From positions 1-64,000 of the IMG/VR virus record IMGVR_UViG_3300046512_000087: a stretch of 64,000 nt of DNA; one strand, written 5' to 3'. Shown here piece after piece: positions 1 through 7,385 of the stretch; within the stretch, counting starts at the first letter, position 1, and each line of letters opens with the position of its first letter. The notes beneath the pieces are model-generated. The model ran no database searches, had not been told where the DNA came from, and was given only the letters and a program-made list of their open reading frames with translations. Made by a program: the position numbers and the translations under genes. Source of the stretch: a virus.

Positions 1-567
1 TGACTGCTCGATTTCCTTGGCTGCAATCACACAAGCCAGCGAGTCAACAACCAGTAGGGCTACTTCCTCGGCATGGATTAAGGCGTCGATCATGTCGGCG
101 GCTTCTTCACCATAACCCGGTTTCACCACAAGGAGCTTATCAACATCGACACCGAAGAATGCTGCCCAGTGAGGATCGAACGTGCCTTCCAGGTCTACCC
201 ACACAACTACGTTGCAGGGTGCGGGCTGGCGCTGGGCCTGGGCGGCTGCGCAATAGCAGATGTTGGTCTTGCCACTGGACTCAGGGCCATAGACGATGCT
301 GTAGCGGCTCTTAGGGAAACCACCCCCGGTAGCCAAGTCAAATTCGAACACCCCGGTAGCCAGTCGCTCTACCTGGGGAATAGTGTTGCCAGTGACGACC
401 ATCTGCTCGCCCTTGGATTTCTTGATACCTGCCAGGATCTGATTGATTTCACTGGCTTTCGAGGGAGTTACGCCAACTTTTACTTCCGGCGTTTTCGCTT
501 CTGGTTTTGCAATCAATTGCACGGGCTCCCCGGCCTTCTGTGTCTTGTCCCCAATCTTGAGCCCCAT
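1..567 (-). CDS. RecA-like recombinase (partial, C-terminus outside window)
   Basis: Strand-exchange ATPase of the RecA/UvsX type, expected to act in phage recombination and recombination-dependent replication. The visible 189 residues hold a Walker A motif GPESSGKT at residues 94-101 and a Walker B strand LLVVDS at 171-176, in the order and spacing of the RecA core. The first 60 residues are a lysine- and proline-rich linker. The gene runs off the left edge, so the DNA-binding loops and C-terminal domain cannot be seen. The ATG at 567 opens an MGLKIG N-terminus shared with two neighbours. A copy of the 14-bp inverted repeat (508-521) is read here as QLIA. It lies downstream of the 130-aa gene and the SF2 helicase in the replication block. 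Confidence 0.9.
   Translation of the reverse strand, partial: MGLKIGDKTQKAGEPVQLIAKPEAKTPEVKVGVTPSKASEINQILAGIKKSKGEQMVVTGNTIPQVERLATGVFEFDLATGGGFPKSRYSIVYGPESSGKTNICYCAAAQAQRQPAPCNVVVWVDLEGTFDPHWAAFFGVDVDKLLVVKPGYGEEAADMIDALIHAEEVALLVVDSLACVIAAKEIEQS
508..521 (-). repeat. 14-bp inverted repeat, copy 1
   Basis: TGCAATTGATTGCA on the minus strand, inside the RecA-like gene, read as QLIA. Confidence 0.95.
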
Positions 568-574
568 AAATCTA

Positions 575-967
575 CTACCCCTTCAGACTTGCAACGATTT
601 CAGTCATTTTTGCGGACACCCAGTCAGAGGCGTATTCATACGTTTCTTCGATATCGTTCACATGACTGGGCAGGGAAATGTTGACGTTGAATTTTACATT
701 TTCGTAATTGCCAGTGCTGATAGTCTGGCCACCGCCTACGTTGATGATCGCCATCTGGTCTGCCGGGATCAGGACGCCGGGGCTCAGTACCAGGGACTGG
801 TCAATCAGGGTGGTCTCCCCCTTGTTCTGGCCCTTCAGTACAGTCTTGACGGCTTCTACAGTCGCGGTAGTAGCCACGGCCTTGCCCTTGGGTGTACCCG
901 GCGCTAGATGCTCGCTGTAGTCAGCTCCGGCCTTGGCCGGGTCCTTACCAATGATCTTCAAGCCCAT
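575..967 (-). CDS. hypothetical protein beside recA, 130 aa
   Basis: Function unknown. The product opens with MGLKIIGKD, a start it nearly shares with the RecA-like protein 8 bp downstream and with the 155-aa protein at 5043-5510. The C-terminal third has a pattern (NYENVKFNVNISLP, then an acidic helix) that I associate with small phage proteins encoded next to recombination genes, but I cannot name the family. No membrane segment or catalytic motif is seen. The ribosome-binding site is GGAGT. Because it sits directly upstream of recA, a recombination or single-strand DNA accessory role is an inference only. Confidence 0.75.
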   Translation of the reverse strand: MGLKIIGKDPAKAGADYSEHLAPGTPKGKAVATTATVEAVKTVLKGQNKGETTLIDQSLVLSPGVLIPADQMAIINVGGGQTISTGNYENVKFNVNISLPSHVNDIEETYEYASDWVSAKMTEIVASLKG

Positions 968-971
968 GACG

Positions 972-1397
972 TTACTCCTGAATCCAGTTAGCCCGGATCA
1001 TGTCAGCCGTGCTTTGCAGCGCCTTCTCCTGGTCTGGAGACAGCGGCTTTGGGTTGTGTTCGAAAAAGTTGACCAGAGTGTTCAGCAGCGACACCTGATT
1101 GTCCGTGAAGAAGCGCCCCAGTGGATGCTTCAGAGGTTCCGGGAAGTAATCAGCCTCCCACCAGCTGCGCAGGGTGTACAACGACACGCCGAGGGCCTGT
1201 GACGCCTCAGTAAAGTTCTGGGTGTAGTGTGCGGGCAGCGCGGCTTTATTCTTCGCAGTCTGCTGAGCTTTACGCTCCAGGCAGGCTTGGCGATACGCAG
1301 GGTCATTCTTGTAGCGCTCTTTACGCTTTTCACTGTAGGTCTGCTTGTTCTTTGCATACCAGCGGGCATAAGCCGTCGTTTCTTGTTCGTCGCTCAT
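972..1397 (-). CDS. putative MerR-like helix-turn-helix protein, 141 aa
   Basis: Likely DNA-binding protein. Residues about 62-100 (TEASQALGVSLYTLRSWW, then PLGRFFTDNQV) follow the MerR/excisionase helix-turn-helix layout: helix, turn, recognition helix with RSWW, then a wing. The first 55 residues are highly charged with many Lys, Arg and Gln, which may add nonspecific DNA contacts. No effector-binding domain follows, so it is shorter than true MerR regulators. It sits between the SF2 helicase and the recA-adjacent gene with gaps under 10 bp. It is one of several candidate binders for the dispersed 14-bp repeat, without direct evidence. Confidence 0.7.
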   Translation of the reverse strand: MSDEQETTAYARWYAKNKQTYSEKRKERYKNDPAYRQACLERKAQQTAKNKAALPAHYTQNFTEASQALGVSLYTLRSWWEADYFPEPLKHPLGRFFTDNQVSLLNTLVNFFEHNPKPLSPDQEKALQSTADMIRANWIQE

Positions 1398-1400
1398 GTC

Positions 1401-2732
1401 TTAAACCTTTACCTGTTCAGCGGAAATTTCAAAATACTGTTTTTGGCGGCTGGAGGCATAGCCTTCCAACAAGCCGGAATCGTCTACCAAGTCAAAGATG
1501 ACCGGTGTCTTCTTGCCTTCCATGGTACGCATCACCCGGCCACATGCCTGCTTCACATCGGCCCGGGGTGACAGATACACCAGGGTGTCCCAGCGCGGGG
1601 CGTCGGTGCCTTCGGCGCACATTTTGTAGGTCGCGAAGATAACGCGCTTGGTCTCTTTCGCGGCCTTCTTGTCAGTCTCGGAACTCTTGCCGATGTAGTA
1701 GCCCATTTCGGCTGCCGGGACTTTCTTCAAGCAGAGGGCGTACATGACAGTCAGATGCTCAATCAGGTCTGACATCACAACGATCACACGCCCGGCAGCG
1801 TAGGCCTGGAAGATGAACTCCAGCAGCAAATGGTTGCGCTGAATGTCGTTAGCCATGGCCTTGTAGACCCCCATCAACCGGCCAGCGCTATGCGGGATGG
1901 GCTCAGTGACATACACGCCGTTCTTGAAGCGCTTGACCTTCGGAATCTTCCACCCGGACTTCTTGATCAGCACCTTAGGGCTCATGGGTACTGTCACGCC
2001 TACTACCATCACCCGGCCAATATGGGCTTCGATCAAACGCCACTTGCCATCAGAGCGGTTGCAGGTTGCGGACAGGGCCAGACGGTACAGAGCCGGGACC
2101 TTATGGCAAATCACCACGAAGGTGTCAGCACCCATACGGTGGGCCTCATCCACTATCATGGCGCCGAAGTACGAATACACCTCTGGCGGGTATCGGTCTG
2201 GGATCACCAGGGAGTGGACCATGCCAATGACAAACTTCTTGCCCTTGTAGTCACACACGTCCTGTTGAATGGTCCCGATATCCTGTGGGTCAATGCCGAT
2301 CAGGTTGATCAGGGTCTTGCGCCACTCATGGATCAGATCTTCTTTCGGGACCACGATCAGAGTGGGCTGACCCAGCCGGGCCATGATGGCGCACCCGCAG
2401 TAGGTCTTGCCGAAGCCTGTCGGGGCTTCCAAAGTGTGGTTAATACCCTTCTTTTGCAGCTCATAAGACTCAGCAATCAGCTGGGCCTGTTCCAAAGTCT
2501 TTGCACCGACTTTGCAATTGATTGCAAACGGCGTCTTCTGCACTCGCCAATCTTCGATCCCAACTGGAGCCAGCTGGCGGGGGATTCGGATGGTATTGCC
2601 TACCCGAACTGACATATTCACTTCATCGCCAAACTTGGTGATGAACTTGCACTTGGCTTCCAGCTCTGGAGTCCAGGGGAAGACGGCCATGCCATCAGTT
2701 CTGAGGGGTTGCTGTTGAATTAGGTAGGCCAT
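1401..2732 (-). CDS. SF2 DNA helicase (UvsW-like)
   Basis: Superfamily 2 helicase, probably unwinding or remodelling recombination and fork intermediates as T4 UvsW does. Motifs appear in order: Walker A EAPTGFGKT (102-110), DEAH box (195-198), SAT (221-223) and motif VI QACGRVMR (395-402). Two RecA-like lobes are therefore complete at 443 aa. The N-terminal 90 residues are a small domain without obvious homology. A 14-bp repeat copy (2513-2526) is read as AINCK at residues 70-74. The gene starts 8 bp after a GC-rich hairpin that separates it from the SSB gene. Helicase function is secure; the UvsW comparison is by fold and neighbourhood. Confidence 0.9.
   Translation of the reverse strand: MAYLIQQQPLRTDGMAVFPWTPELEAKCKFITKFGDEVNMSVRVGNTIRIPRQLAPVGIEDWRVQKTPFAINCKVGAKTLEQAQLIAESYELQKKGINHTLEAPTGFGKTYCGCAIMARLGQPTLIVVPKEDLIHEWRKTLINLIGIDPQDIGTIQQDVCDYKGKKFVIGMVHSLVIPDRYPPEVYSYFGAMIVDEAHRMGADTFVVICHKVPALYRLALSATCNRSDGKWRLIEAHIGRVMVVGVTVPMSPKVLIKKSGWKIPKVKRFKNGVYVTEPIPHSAGRLMGVYKAMANDIQRNHLLLEFIFQAYAAGRVIVVMSDLIEHLTVMYALCLKKVPAAEMGYYIGKSSETDKKAAKETKRVIFATYKMCAEGTDAPRWDTLVYLSPRADVKQACGRVMRTMEGKKTPVIFDLVDDSGLLEGYASSRQKQYFEISAEQVKV
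2513..2526 (+). repeat. 14-bp inverted repeat, copy 2
   Basis: TGCAATTGATTGCA inside the SF2 helicase gene, read as AINCK. Confidence 0.95.
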
Positions 2733-2739
2733 GAAAGTC

Positions 2740-2760
2740 GCCCCACGTCTTAGGTGGGGC
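2740..2760. terminator. GC-rich hairpin between SSB and helicase genes
   Basis: A 7-bp perfect stem, GCCCCAC/GTGGGGC, with a 7-nt loop. The clear T-run (cttttct) lies on the plus-strand side, so it looks like a terminator for plus-strand RNA. On the minus strand it is followed by the helicase start and may instead act as an RNA-processing or attenuation hairpin. Confidence 0.5.
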
Positions 2761-2768
2761 TTTTCTCC

Positions 2769-3551
2769 TTAGAGCTGGTTGGAGTAGTCGGCTTTCTCAC
2801 CGGTGGTTGGCTGCGTCGAGGACTGGGTATTCCCCTTCGGAGCGCCACCGAGGCCACCCTTGCCGAAGCCCATGCTCAGCAGCTCGTCAGCGGTGCGGTA
2901 CACGATTTCGGTCTCGTAGTCAGCAGGTTTGAAAACAGTGACAATCTCGCCAGTTTCCTTGCCCTTGTCGTCTTTGACCTTGCGAACGAATTCTTTCTTC
3001 AGCGCGTCCAGGTCCTCATGCTTCTCAATGAAGTCGAACATGGAGCCGACCGATGCAGCCTTGTCGCCCATGCGGGACACGTCGAAGGAGCAACCGGCCA
3101 GACCGCCACGCTTCAGCGCGATCTTGTTCAGCAGCTCGAAAGTAGCGGACTTGGCCACCAGGAGTTTAGGGGTGTCGCGATGCAAGACATCGTTCTTACC
3201 CTTGAATTCGCGGTGGTCGATGATGGTAAACAAAGCCACCAGGGCTGGGCGGTCACCACCGGCACAGATAGGACATTTGTCGCCGGACTCGGGGTTGGTC
3301 TTTTCCGGGCAGACAAAGATGTTGCCCCAAGAGCCGTTCAGGAACAGGTTGTGCTCGTAGTAGCGCGGCGGCATCAGGAAACCTTCAGCGGAGAGTTCAC
3401 CGTCTACAAACGTGATGCGGGCATCTTCGCCTTCCTTGATCCAGAAGCGGAACATCTTGCCCTGTTCTTCCTTGCGCTTCTCAGCAGCCAACTCTTCCTG
3501 TTTTGCCAGGGCTACAGAGTCTTCGCCTTTCTTCATCCACTTAAGTGCCAT
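2769..3551 (-). CDS. single-stranded DNA-binding protein, gp32-like
   Basis: Probable phage SSB coating single-stranded DNA during replication. His67, Cys81, Cys93 and Cys96 match the spacing style of the zinc site of T4 gp32 (one His, then three Cys, the last two as CPIC). The N-terminal 30 residues are basic, Lys/Glu-rich and helical, fitting the cooperativity arm of gp32. The C-terminus is a Gly/Thr/Ser-rich flexible tail but is less acidic than that of gp32. It is 260 aa; gp32 is about 300. It opens with MALK, similar to the MGLK starts of nearby replication proteins. A promoter at 3618-3646 lies upstream and the primase gene precedes it. Confidence 0.8.
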   Translation of the reverse strand: MALKWMKKGEDSVALAKQEELAAEKRKEEQGKMFRFWIKEGEDARITFVDGELSAEGFLMPPRYYEHNLFLNGSWGNIFVCPEKTNPESGDKCPICAGGDRPALVALFTIIDHREFKGKNDVLHRDTPKLLVAKSATFELLNKIALKRGGLAGCSFDVSRMGDKAASVGSMFDFIEKHEDLDALKKEFVRKVKDDKGKETGEIVTVFKPADYETEIVYRTADELLSMGFGKGGLGGAPKGNTQSSTQPTTGEKADYSNQL

Positions 3552-3617
3552 TTTACTACTTCCTCTAATAAGCTCCGGTCTTTAGGAGCGACAGCCCTCT
3601 CCACTGAGAGCAAGTTG

Positions 3618-3646
3618 ATTGTGTACCAGTTACAGCGGTTTGTCAA
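3618..3646 (-). promoter_or_regulatory. early promoter upstream of SSB gene
   Basis: Minus-strand TTTGACAAACC with the -35 at 3641-3646 and a weak -10 (CACAAT) about 17 bp on. The -35 lies inside the last codons of the primase gene. The -35 block is identical to the other early promoters; the -10 is the poorest of the set. Confidence 0.6.
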
Positions 3647-4644
3647 AGGTCTACGAGATCTTTCAGCTGTTCTCGTATCCAGTCTGGGCCCATTTTATCC
3701 GGGTCCATTTTCACCAGCTCCCCCTTGTAATCGAACTCTTCCGGGTAGCTGATGATGGTCCAAGGCGTACCGGCGTGCTCCAGGTACTCAACATACCTTT
3801 TGTTCGCCGCCTGCCCGGCTACATCGTTGTCATTCATCAAAATCACATGAGGCGCCTGGGCCAGCTTTTTCATTTTGGCTGGAGTCGGCTTGGCAGTCAG
3901 GTTACCTACCACTGTGGGATACACCTTGTCCACGGCAAAGACGTCGAACTGGCCTTCCACCACAACCACGGTGTCCCCGTGATTCAACACTTTCTCGTTG
4001 TACCAGACCAGGGCCGCGTTGTTGCGGTTGTTCCAGGTGTAGTCAAAGTGCCCAGCATGCCCCTTGCCGCCAACTACTGCACGCCCTCGGGCCCCGGCCA
4101 GCTTGCCATACACGTTGGCGTACGGCGCCACGATCATTTCTTTACTGGTGTCATAGCGCAGGTCGAATCGCTCAGCCTGATCACTGGTGACACCCCGGCT
4201 TTTCAGGTACTCGAAGGCAGGCTTGCAATACTTCCACGGCATGAAGCTGTTGATGTAGTGCTGGGGCCATTCTTCGAACTGGTGGGTGTGGTGAGTCGAG
4301 AACTCCGTGTACTCCGGCAGGGCGATCAGATCCACCTCGGAGTTCATCAGAATCTCCCTGGCGGTCTTCAGGTCGTAATGGAGACCCTTGGTGGTCCCTT
4401 TCTGCCGGTACATCTCCAGGGTGCCCACCAGCTCGTCAAGAGAGCCACCGCAGCAGGAGAAGCAGTTGAAGTACGGAGCCTCCCCTGGCGGCAAGTGGAT
4501 AGCGAAGCTGGGGTTATTGTCAGTCCCCTTTTTATGGGTCCAGGGGGCCAACGGGCATTTCGCGGTAATCCACTCGTCGTGGTCGTCAGCGTGAGCCTCA
4601 GACCCGAGAGCATTCAACATTGCCGCTGCCTGCTTGGGGGTCAT
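3643..4644 (-). CDS. DNA primase (zinc-binding plus TOPRIM)
   Basis: DnaG-type primase that makes RNA primers for lagging-strand synthesis. Zinc-binding residues Cys30, His37, Cys61 and Cys64 form a CHC2-type finger. The TOPRIM core follows, with EGQFD at 230-234 and the acidic NDND at 271-274. At 333 aa it is shorter than bacterial DnaG (about 580) because it lacks the C-terminal helicase-binding domain, as is common for phage primases. Start ATG overlaps the upstream stop as TAATG. With the DnaB-like helicase at 5570-6844 it would make up the phage primosome. Confidence 0.9.
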   Translation of the reverse strand: MTPKQAAAMLNALGSEAHADDHDEWITAKCPLAPWTHKKGTDNNPSFAIHLPPGEAPYFNCFSCCGGSLDELVGTLEMYRQKGTTKGLHYDLKTAREILMNSEVDLIALPEYTEFSTHHTHQFEEWPQHYINSFMPWKYCKPAFEYLKSRGVTSDQAERFDLRYDTSKEMIVAPYANVYGKLAGARGRAVVGGKGHAGHFDYTWNNRNNAALVWYNEKVLNHGDTVVVVEGQFDVFAVDKVYPTVVGNLTAKPTPAKMKKLAQAPHVILMNDNDVAGQAANKRYVEYLEHAGTPWTIISYPEEFDYKGELVKMDPDKMGPDWIREQLKDLVDL

Positions 4645-4991
4645 TACTTGGACTCCGGCACCGGTTGAGTCTTGGAGCCCAGAACGATCTTCTCGAAAAG
4701 GCTACGGTCAACCAGCATCTTGCCTTCAGAGCGGATCAACTCAGGGTTCGGAGTATGGTCGAACATTTCGCTGGCTTTCGGAACGGCCACCCACAGGCCG
4801 GTAGGGAACATCCCGATAGCACCATCGGTGATCGAAGGCTGGCCGTCAAAGATCGGGGTCTCCGAACATTCGATGATTGCTACCCGGCCTTCCCACAGGG
4901 CGCGGATTTCCTCGCAGGGCTCATAGCCTGCAAAGACGACGTGTTCTGGGTCTTGCTTACCAGCCCACCAGCAGTGTTCTGTCAGAGTCAT
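4644..4991 (-). CDS. hypothetical protein, 115 aa
   Basis: Not recognised. It is acidic and soluble, with a Cys/Trp-rich N-terminus (MTLTEHCWWAGK) and no membrane segment. A strong GGGAGAA ribosome-binding site precedes the ATG. The stop overlaps the primase start as TAATG, so the two are likely translationally coupled and a primosome accessory role is possible but unproven. It follows a terminator at 5007-5031, so its own transcription must come from read-through or an unseen promoter. Confidence 0.7.
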   Translation of the reverse strand: MTLTEHCWWAGKQDPEHVVFAGYEPCEEIRALWEGRVAIIECSETPIFDGQPSITDGAIGMFPTGLWVAVPKASEMFDHTPNPELIRSEGKMLVDRSLFEKIVLGSKTQPVPESK

Positions 4992-5006
4992 TTCTTTTCT
5001 CCCATA

Positions 5007-5031
5007 AAGAAAGGCCCCCTTGGGAGCCCTT
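5007..5031 (-). terminator. rho-independent terminator
   Basis: Read on the minus strand, AAGG-GCTCCC pairs with GGGGG-CCTT and is followed by TTTCTTT. It sits 12 bp after the stop of the 155-aa gene and before the next start. Confidence 0.7.
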
Positions 5032-5042
5032 CGGTGATCGGT

Positions 5043-5510
5043 TTAGAACAGTTCAGCGACCTTCAGTGACCGGGACCCGTAAACCTTTTCGGTGAAGGTC
5101 TGGATCTCGCCATCAGTGAGGTACTTGCGAATGTCGGTGAGACCAACCTTGCCCACGGCGACGAAGACTTCGGGGGTCAGCTTCTTGATCATCAAGTCGC
5201 GGTCCACGATGTTGGTTTCCTCTCGGCACTTGCTGAACACCACTTGCCCGACCGTGCCCACGATGGTGACTTCCTGGTCGTGCTGGGTTTCGTTTGCAAT
5301 TGATTGCAAGCGCGACTTCAGTTCAGCCACCCGCTTGGTCATCGCATCCACTTCCAGCTTGACCAGTTGATCGGAGAGCGTAACCAGCTCGTCCACCAGC
5401 GCCTGGGTCTCGGTGATCACCTTGGTCTTCGCCGTAGGCTTCACAACCGGTTTGGCTTTCGCCGCTGGCTTCGTCTCCTGGGAGGACTTACTGCCAATTT
5501 TCAAGCCCAT
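5043..5510 (-). CDS. coiled-coil protein with MGLKIG start, 155 aa
   Basis: Function unknown. After MGLKIG comes a Lys/Ala/Pro-rich linker (about residues 7-35), then a long predicted coiled coil (about 37-80) and a compact C-terminal domain. The ATG at 5510 is preferred over the in-frame GTG at 5519 because AAAGGG is properly spaced before it and it restores the MGLKIG start shared with two recombination-region proteins. A 14-bp repeat copy (5295-5308) is read as LQSIA inside the coiled coil. It is the first gene after the promoter at 5545-5573 and is closed by its own terminator, so it is a monocistronic early unit. The coiled coil recalls Gam-type exonuclease inhibitors, but I cannot support that name. 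Confidence 0.75.
   Translation of the reverse strand: MGLKIGSKSSQETKPAAKAKPVVKPTAKTKVITETQALVDELVTLSDQLVKLEVDAMTKRVAELKSRLQSIANETQHDQEVTIVGTVGQVVFSKCREETNIVDRDLMIKKLTPEVFVAVGKVGLTDIRKYLTDGEIQTFTEKVYGSRSLKVAELF
5295..5308 (+). repeat. 14-bp inverted repeat, copy 3
   Basis: Exact copy inside the MGLKIG coiled-coil gene, read as LQSIA. Confidence 0.95.
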
Positions 5511-5544
5511 TTTGTACACCCTTTGAATAAGTTATGGAATTTGA

Positions 5545-5573
5545 ACGATAGGGTAATGCACTTGGTTTGTCAA
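5545..5573 (-). promoter_or_regulatory. early promoter for the 155-aa MGLKIG gene
   Basis: TTTGACAAACC with the -35 at 5568-5573 and TATCGT at 5545-5550, spacer 17 bp. It overlaps the last codons of the DnaB-like gene. Confidence 0.7.
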
Positions 5574-6844
5574 ATATAGTTCAACAAACCAGAGTTCTGG
5601 TCTGGGTTACCTTCCGTGCCAACTTGATTGAAGTCCATTGTCTGGAATCCCCAGTTGATACCGAATTTCCCAATCTCGCCGCTACGGCCTTTCAGCACGT
5701 CTACTGAGCGTTGGTTCAGGGTTTCGACACCCTCTTCTTGCAGCAGGGCCAGGACGATAGAGCTGATCTGGCCTATGGCGTCGGAGTAGCCAATGTCTTC
5801 CAGCCCGGCTGATTGCCCGGTCTTCTTCTGGGCCTTGGCCGCTTCCCGGTTCAGCTGCCAAGAGGCAAAGGTCGGAATCTCAAGCTCCGTGGTAGCGCCC
5901 TTCATCAGCTCCACGTTCTCAGCCACCCTGGTGAACCGGTCGAGTCGGGGGTTGGAGTGCTTCAGCAGATAGGCGCCGTCGATGTACACGGAGCTGACAC
6001 CCAGCTGGCTTGCCAGGAGGTAGACGTCTTCGGCGCTGGCTGCGAGGTTGCCATCCACGACATAAAACTTGCCCGTTTCTTGGCCCATTTCAAGGAGGCC
6101 ACCAGCAAACGTCTTGTAGGTCGAGCTGGAAAAGCCGCCCATTTTCAGCTGGCTGATCGGAGTCTTGGAGTACATGGCGGTCAAGCGCTGGGCTATGGCG
6201 AGGATGTTCATTTCCATGGAGGTCAGCATGACACTACGGCCCTTGCGCCAGTTCAACAGGGCGGAGAACAGAATCAGCCATGTCTTACCCATTGCCGGTC
6301 GGCCCACGTAGCTGATGACGTCCCCCGGCAGTGCACCCCCGGTCATCTCGTCCAAATACGGCCATCCGAACTCAGCCAGCAAATCGTTCTGCAACGTGTT
6401 GTGGTACTGGGCCAGGACCAACTTACCGGACTCTTTGCCCACGTCCATGATCTTGGTCCGGTACTCCTGACCCTTGATCAGCCCAATGGTCTTTTCCATC
6501 AGGGCCACGGCAGGCTTGATCGCGTTCTTGTCCTCTTTCAGCATCTTCTGGCTTTCGAGGTTTGAATTATTGATCAGCCGGTAGGCATAGCGGTCTTGCA
6601 GGTGGTCCAGGTAATACGCGAAGGGCTCCGGCGTATCCAGCTCCTTGACCTCGGGGAACTGTGAACACAGGGTCTCCAGTTGCGGTAGCTGGTGAAACTT
6701 GGTCAGGTGGGCGTTAACCCACGTAAACACTTCCACTTCCCCGCTGATAAACAGGCTCTCGCTGACTTTATGCTTGTGCCAGTCGAGAGCCTTTTGATCT
6801 TCCACGATGCGGCGCAGGGCACGAAGCCCCAGGTTATAAATCAT
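5570..6844 (-). CDS. replicative DNA helicase, DnaB-like
   Basis: Hexameric 5'-3' replicative helicase of the RecA-fold SF4 family. Walker A GRPAMGKT lies at 181-188, and a hydrophobic strand ending in Asp (SSVYIDG, 284-290) supplies Walker B. The first 130 residues form a helical N-terminal domain like that of DnaB. At 424 aa it is close to the usual 450. It directly follows the gene at 6845-7372 (stop TAA then ATG), and with the initiator gene upstream gives the order initiator, possible loader, helicase. The start at 6844 is the only suitable ATG. Confidence 0.88.
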   Translation of the reverse strand: MIYNLGLRALRRIVEDQKALDWHKHKVSESLFISGEVEVFTWVNAHLTKFHQLPQLETLCSQFPEVKELDTPEPFAYYLDHLQDRYAYRLINNSNLESQKMLKEDKNAIKPAVALMEKTIGLIKGQEYRTKIMDVGKESGKLVLAQYHNTLQNDLLAEFGWPYLDEMTGGALPGDVISYVGRPAMGKTWLILFSALLNWRKGRSVMLTSMEMNILAIAQRLTAMYSKTPISQLKMGGFSSSTYKTFAGGLLEMGQETGKFYVVDGNLAASAEDVYLLASQLGVSSVYIDGAYLLKHSNPRLDRFTRVAENVELMKGATTELEIPTFASWQLNREAAKAQKKTGQSAGLEDIGYSDAIGQISSIVLALLQEEGVETLNQRSVDVLKGRSGEIGKFGINWGFQTMDFNQVGTEGNPDQNSGLLNYI

Positions 6845-7372
6845 TTAAGCCACCGTGATGTAGTGTTTGGTCAAGTGATCTGCGAACACCCGGCCATATT
6901 CAGCGGCCAGCGCAACCATGTCCTCGACGTAAACCACGGTGGGTTTATTGGAAGTCAAGCGGTGCAGCAGGATGTCGTAGACGATCTGCACCTTCCACGC
7001 GGGGAGGGCCTTACCGACAGAACGGAGAAACAGGTTTGGAATCAGCATTACGGTCGGGTCCGGCAGGGCCTTCATATCCTTGAGGTCCAACACGGTAGTC
7101 AGCGACATGACCCGAGCATCCACGAAGTTGCGCAGGAAGGCACCAGCAATTGCCATCATGCGTTCTTCGGGGGAGGCCGTGCCAGTGAGCACAAGTCCGG
7201 TGCCCTGGGCTTGGTAGTCGCGGAAGTTCACCACCCAGTCAATTTCTGCTGGGGTGCAGTAGTCCTTCATGCTGTGGTGAACGTACATCGGCAGCACGTT
7301 GGCAACCTGACAGATACCCGGCAGGTCCAGCAACAAGCGCTTGTGATGCTCGGGATCAAGAATAGAGTTCAT
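6845..7372 (-). CDS. hypothetical protein in helicase-loader position, 175 aa
   Basis: Lies between a winged-helix initiator and the DnaB-like helicase, where many phages carry a helicase loader. The sequence has alternating helices and one hydrophobic strand ending in acidic residues (VVYVEDM) but no Walker A motif, so it is not a DnaC-type ATPase. The start at 7372 (MNSILDPEHH) is preferred over the in-frame ATG at 7396 because GAAAGGTG is well spaced before it. A promoter at 7461-7489 can serve it separately from the initiator. The loader role is inferred only from gene order. Confidence 0.6.
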   Translation of the reverse strand: MNSILDPEHHKRLLLDLPGICQVANVLPMYVHHSMKDYCTPAEIDWVVNFRDYQAQGTGLVLTGTASPEERMMAIAGAFLRNFVDARVMSLTTVLDLKDMKALPDPTVMLIPNLFLRSVGKALPAWKVQIVYDILLHRLTSNKPTVVYVEDMVALAAEYGRVFADHLTKHYITVA

Positions 7373-7385
7373 GGCAACACACCTT

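Noticed and set aside
5043-5510. Gam-type nuclease inhibitor
   Set aside because: Only a coiled coil and position suggest it; no Gam signature is visible.
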